From positions 1 to 9,974 of the forward strand of contig JAEZQX010000036.1 of the NCBI GenBank assembly GCA_023441105.1: a stretch of 9,974 bases of DNA, given 5' to 3'. The notes below the pieces were generated by a model that was given only the letters and a program-made list of their open reading frames with translations, was not told where the DNA came from and searched no databases. Below are positions 7,461 through 9,974 of this stretch, piece by piece. A program made the position numbers and the translations under genes. Source of the stretch: Pseudomonadota bacterium (GTDB taxonomy: Bacteria; Pseudomonadota; Gammaproteobacteria; Burkholderiales; Burkholderiaceae). How positions within the stretch are numbered: the stretch's first letter is position 1; each line of letters starts with the position of its first letter.

Positions 7461-7946
7461 TCAGATCTTGACGTTGCCCTTCAGGTCCCAGCCCGCCTTG
7501 GTCGGCGCATCCAGCGTGCCATCCGGCTTCTGGGCCTTGTACTCCATCTCGATCTTGGCGAAGTTCATCGACACCTGGTCCATGGGCAGCACGTCGCCCT
7601 GCGAGCCGCCGGTCTGGTAGCTGCTGATCAGCACGTCCGAGAGCTTGATCTTCAGGTATTCCTGCTGGTCCTTGCCGGCCTTGCGGCAAACCAGGTCCAC
7701 GGTCTTGATGTGCTGCCCGCTCGCGCATGCCAGCAGCAGCGGCGCCGACGCCTTGTCCACCCGCTTGGTGAAGTGGAAGTCCTGCATCACGACCTTGCCT
7801 GCGCCGCCGCCGCCGCCGGACGCGCTCGCGCCCTGCTGCGTCTCGCCCCAGCTCCAGCTCAGCACGTCGATCTCGTCCTTGTGCTTGCTGTCGTTGGATT
7901 CGCCCTTGATGCCGTCGATCTTCAGGAAATAGTCGACACTCGCCAT
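7461..7946 (-). CDS. hcp: Type VI secretion system tube protein Hcp
   Basis: Hcp forms hexameric rings that stack into the inner tube of the type VI secretion system and are expelled with effectors. The 161-aa length is that of classic Hcp1-class proteins. Family landmarks are visible: the N-terminal MASVDYFLKIDGIKGES, DEIDVLSWSWG (25-34), the Gly-rich loop and GAGKVVMQDFHFTK (48-61), CRKAGKDQQEYLKIKLSDVLISS (87-109), and a C-terminal MNFAKIEMEYKAQ followed by GWDLKGNVKI. The ATG at 7946 is preferred over a GTG at 7952 because GAGGAG lies 8 nt before the ATG. The next gene, a peptidoglycan-binding cysteine protease, starts 8 nt after the hcp stop, so this looks like an hcp-cargo pair rather than a structural hcp within a full T6SS cluster; no tss genes are in the window. 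The 209-nt upstream spacer holds a possible promoter. Confidence 0.96.
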   Translation of the reverse strand: MASVDYFLKIDGIKGESNDSKHKDEIDVLSWSWGETQQGASASGGGGGAGKVVMQDFHFTKRVDKASAPLLLACASGQHIKTVDLVCRKAGKDQQEYLKIKLSDVLISSYQTGGSQGDVLPMDQVSMNFAKIEMEYKAQKPDGTLDAPTKAGWDLKGNVKI

Positions 7947-7954
7947 GACCACCG

Positions 7955-7960
7955 CTCCTC
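7955..7960 (-). promoter_or_regulatory. Ribosome-binding site deciding the hcp start
   Basis: GAGGAG on the minus strand sits 8 nt upstream of the ATG at 7946 and only 2 nt before the alternative GTG at 7952. The spacing selects the ATG. The strength of this site fits the high expression expected of a tube protein. Confidence 0.75.
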
Positions 7961-8073
7961 GAGATTGAGTTCAGGGAAGGGAACCCGCAGGCAACCGCCC
8001 GCGGCAGTTATCGATGCCCCGGCTCGCCCATGCCAGCCGTCCTGCCAAGCCAATCCGTCGAGACCGCAGCTTG

Positions 8074-8102
8074 AATGTATGCCGCGGGATCGCAGCCGAC
8101 AA
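8074..8102 (-). promoter_or_regulatory. Possible sigma70-type promoter upstream of hcp
   Basis: On the minus strand TTGTCG (8097-8102) and TACATT (8074-8079) are separated by exactly 17 nt, each matching 4 of 6 consensus positions. Transcription would begin near 8067, leaving a leader of about 120 nt before hcp. No convincing terminator lies between the methyltransferase stop and hcp (only a 5-bp ACCGG/CCGGT hairpin at 8116-8130 without a T tract), so read-through from upstream could also express hcp. I saw no clear sigma54 (GG-N10-GC) site here. Confidence 0.3.
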
Positions 8103-8155
8103 TCCCCGTGTCCCGACCGGAACTGCCGGTATGTCGCGCTACCTGCGACTTGCGT

Positions 8156-9571
8156 TCATTCTCCGCTGCCTGCCGATGCCGCCGCTGCCTTGACCGCGCA
8201 GACCAGCCAGCCCTGGACCGCCAGCCCCGCCTCGCGCCGCAGCACCTCCTGGGCCAGATCCTCGACCTGCAAGCCGGCACCGCCGAGAACCTGTTCGACA
8301 TAGGCGCGGGAATGGGCATAGCGTCCATGCGGCTGGAGACGGAACGGCTCGCTGTCCGGATGGACCATGGCCTCGAGCGTGAAGATCAGCCGTCCGCCAG
8401 GCCGCAGCGCCGATTGGGCGGCAGCGGCGAATCCGGCCAGGTCGCCGAAGTAGCACAAGGTGTCGGCGGAGACCAGCAGGTCGAATGCCGCCGGACTGCG
8501 GCTCAGGTGACCGACCAGCTCCGTCTTGTACAGTCCGTCGTAGACGCCCCGCTGTTCCGCCAGCGCAAGCATGCCCGCCGACAGGTCGAAGCCGACGAGG
8601 GAGGCCGCCCAATCCCGCAGCAACGGGCCGCAAAGCCCGGTGCCGCAGCCCGCGTCGCCGACCAGCAACTCGCGCGCGGGCGGCGGCAGCCGCTTCGAAG
8701 CCAGCGAGGCGATCAGCTGCGGTGCCCGGTAGCCCAGGCTGGCAAGCTTGGCGTCGAAGCTCGCGGCAAAACCATCGAAGACCGCCTCCACGTACTCGTC
8801 GGGCGCCCGATGATGGCGATCGTCGCCTTCGCAGGCGGCGAGATGATGCAGCACCACCGGGTTGCCCGGCTCCTCGGCGAGCCATTCCCGATAGACCTCG
8901 GCCGCCCGACCGACCTCGCCCAGCGTCACCAGTGCCCGGGCCACCTGCTGCCGTCCCGTCTGATGCTTCGGCGCGAGCAGGATCGCCTTGCTGTTGGCAA
9001 CCAGGCCTTCGTGGACCATTCCCTGCTCGATCAGCACCTGCGCGAGGTTGAACCAGGCCAGCGCGAAGTCGGGCTTCAAGGAGACCGCGCGCCGACAGGA
9101 GTTCTCAGCCTCTTCCAGCCGCCCGGCCTTGCGGTGCAGCGCGCCGAGGTTGCTCCACGCATCCGCCGCCGACGGATCCAGGGTCACGCATTCCTCGTAG
9201 GCCTGCAGCGCTTCGTCGCCCTGCTGCTGCTCGACGAGAACATTGCCGAGGTTGTTCCACATCCAGGCGTGGCCGGGTGCGAGGACGAGGGAGTTGCGGA
9301 CCATCTGCAGCCCTTCCTCGTGGCGGCCGCAACGGTGTCGGAGGACGCCAAGGTAGTGCATCGCGTCGGGCTGCTTCGGATCGTGCGCCAGCAGGCTGGC
9401 GTAGACGCGCTCGGCGGCCTCGAGATGGCCCTGGCGCAGGAGCTCGCGCGCGGCGTCGAGGGCCTGGGGGATGGTGAGCTCGATCTCGCGCTCGGGCGGC
9501 GCGGCGGCGGGCGCCGGCGCACCTGCCGATACGGGATCGACTGTCGAAGAGGGCGTGCTTGCCGGTTGCAT
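8156..9571 (-). CDS. TPR-repeat SAM-dependent methyltransferase (COG4976-like)
   Basis: Predicted to transfer a methyl group from S-adenosylmethionine to an unknown, probably protein, substrate. The first ~28 residues are Pro/Ala-rich and disordered. Residues ~33-235 form about five to six tetratricopeptide repeats, with typical phrases such as MHYLGVLRHRCGRHEEGLQM, WNNLGNVLVEQQQGDEALQAY and WSNLGALHRKAGRLEEAENS, each followed by a P-x-x-A-type junction; these are protein-binding units. The linker DEYVEAVFDGFAASFDAKLASLGYRAPQLI (~258-287) is characteristic of TPR-methyltransferases of the COG4976 kind. The class I methyltransferase core follows: motif I VGDAGCGTGLCG (304-315), GFDLSAGML (327-335), DLLVSADTLCYF (364-375) and LRPGGRLIFTLE (389-400). 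The ATG at 9571 is chosen because AAGGAG lies 8 nt upstream; an ATG at 9589 would add six residues and put that site inside the gene. It starts 1 nt after the DUF2169 stop, so the two are one operon. Its substrate could be a secretion component, but nothing here shows which. Confidence 0.9.
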   Translation of the reverse strand: MQPASTPSSTVDPVSAGAPAPAAAPPEREIELTIPQALDAARELLRQGHLEAAERVYASLLAHDPKQPDAMHYLGVLRHRCGRHEEGLQMVRNSLVLAPGHAWMWNNLGNVLVEQQQGDEALQAYEECVTLDPSAADAWSNLGALHRKAGRLEEAENSCRRAVSLKPDFALAWFNLAQVLIEQGMVHEGLVANSKAILLAPKHQTGRQQVARALVTLGEVGRAAEVYREWLAEEPGNPVVLHHLAACEGDDRHHRAPDEYVEAVFDGFAASFDAKLASLGYRAPQLIASLASKRLPPPARELLVGDAGCGTGLCGPLLRDWAASLVGFDLSAGMLALAEQRGVYDGLYKTELVGHLSRSPAAFDLLVSADTLCYFGDLAGFAAAAQSALRPGGRLIFTLEAMVHPDSEPFRLQPHGRYAHSRAYVEQVLGGAGLQVEDLAQEVLRREAGLAVQGWLVCAVKAAAASAGSGE

Positions 9572-9572
9572 G

Positions 9573-9974
9573 TCAACTACTCCTTGCATCGGACGTCCCG
9601 ACGCGGATGCGCTCGATTTCGAGGCTGTCGACGGAAGATAGCTCGACTGCCCCCCTGAACACCTCGTACAGCGAGCGGTGCTCGGGCACGATCACCAGGG
9701 TGTCGAGCCGCATGGCCACCATCGCGGTATCCATGACAGTGGTCGCGGCGGCGGAAGCAGCGTGGATGCGGCGCCGCGAGATGGTGACGCGTGGTGCCGC
9801 CCCAGGCAGCCCGAAGGAAATGAGTCCTTCCTCTGCCAGATTCACCAGTTCGATCTCTTCGTCGCCCCGCAACCAGCCGGCAACCTGCAGATCCGGATGG
9901 CCACCGTTGAAGAAGCCATAGGAGAACCCCGCAGGGAAGATGGCCGAGGCGCTGCGCCGGAAGCCGTCGTCGAC
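9573..9974 (-). CDS. DUF2169 domain protein, C-terminal part (T6SS-associated), cut by right edge
   Basis: The frame is open to the window edge, giving the last 133 residues. The segment GFFNGGHPDLQVAGWLRG followed by DEEIELVNL, then the short phrase LPGAAPRVTI, and later MRLDTLVIVPEHRSLYEVFRG match the C-terminal pattern I know from DUF2169 proteins (FFN-x-x-x-PD-x-x, LRGDE, LPG, RLDT-x-x-x-x-x-x). DUF2169 genes are repeatedly found in type VI secretion effector modules beside vgrG, PAAR/DUF4150 and pentapeptide genes, and are thought to act in effector loading; the exact function is not settled. The TGA stop (9573-9575) is 1 nt before the methyltransferase ATG, and the ribosome-binding site for that gene lies inside this reading frame. 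The short internal TTG start at 9872 is not real, because the homologous pattern continues upstream to the edge. What lies further upstream cannot be seen. Confidence 0.8.
   Translation of the reverse strand, partial: VDDGFRRSASAIFPAGFSYGFFNGGHPDLQVAGWLRGDEEIELVNLAEEGLISFGLPGAAPRVTISRRRIHAASAAATTVMDTAMVAMRLDTLVIVPEHRSLYEVFRGAVELSSVDSLEIERIRVGTSDARSS
9580..9585 (-). promoter_or_regulatory. Ribosome-binding site deciding the methyltransferase start
   Basis: AAGGAG on the minus strand is 8 nt upstream of the ATG at 9571 and lies within the last codons of the DUF2169 gene. It rules in favour of the 471-residue product over the 477-residue one starting at 9589, and implies efficient re-initiation after the DUF2169 stop. 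Confidence 0.7.

Noticed and set aside
7453..7728. N-terminal extension of the cysteine protease into hcp
   Set aside because: The extra 92 residues overlap hcp out of frame and resemble no domain; the PG-binding domain starts right after the ATG at 7452.
7798..7820. GCC/GGC trinucleotide run
   Set aside because: It encodes the Gly-rich loop that is a normal feature of Hcp proteins.
8116..8130. Short hairpin ACCGG/CCGGT as a terminator after the methyltransferase
   Set aside because: Only a 5-bp stem with no T tract; too weak to call.
8075..9658. 527-codon open frame on the plus strand
   Set aside because: It is the antisense shadow of the TPR-methyltransferase; no motif in it, whereas the minus strand shows TPRs and SAM-binding motifs.

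Overview
The window is GC-rich throughout, with strong third-position G/C bias. Its gene content (Hcp-type type VI secretion parts, a WD40-caspase protein, an exported lipoprotein) suggests a chromosomal accessory region of a high-GC proteobacterium. A betaproteobacterium is my best guess, but no marker gene here fixes the taxon. I see no tRNA, rRNA, CRISPR array, insertion sequence or phage gene.

Left part (1-3660): the minus strand carries a gene fragment running off the left edge that begins with a signal peptide. Upstream of it lies a large lipoprotein gene (372-3434, 1020 aa) of unrecognised family. A 226-bp divergent intergenic region separates the lipoprotein gene from the next gene and holds a plausible promoter for it.

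Middle (3661-6708): the plus strand encodes a 1015-aa exported protein. It has an N-terminal signal sequence, a WD40-type propeller region, a Pro/Ala-rich linker and a C-terminal caspase-like (peptidase C14) domain with an intact His-Cys dyad. Its stop codon lies nine bases from the stop codon of the converging gene cluster.

Right part (6718-9974, minus strand, so transcription runs right to left): a compact type VI secretion-associated cluster. In transcription order it holds the C-terminal part of a DUF2169 protein (cut by the window edge), a TPR plus SAM-methyltransferase protein (1-nt gap), a 209-nt spacer with a possible promoter, hcp (the secreted tube protein), and 8 nt further a 244-aa protein combining a peptidoglycan-binding domain with a papain-like C70-type cysteine protease. 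That last gene lacks a signal peptide and looks translationally coupled to hcp, so it reads as an Hcp-dependent effector. No immunity-like gene is visible beside it.

The two points most worth following up are the Hcp plus peptidoglycan-binding/cysteine-protease module, including the absence of an adjacent immunity gene, and the divergent pair of a giant lipoprotein and an exported WD40-caspase.
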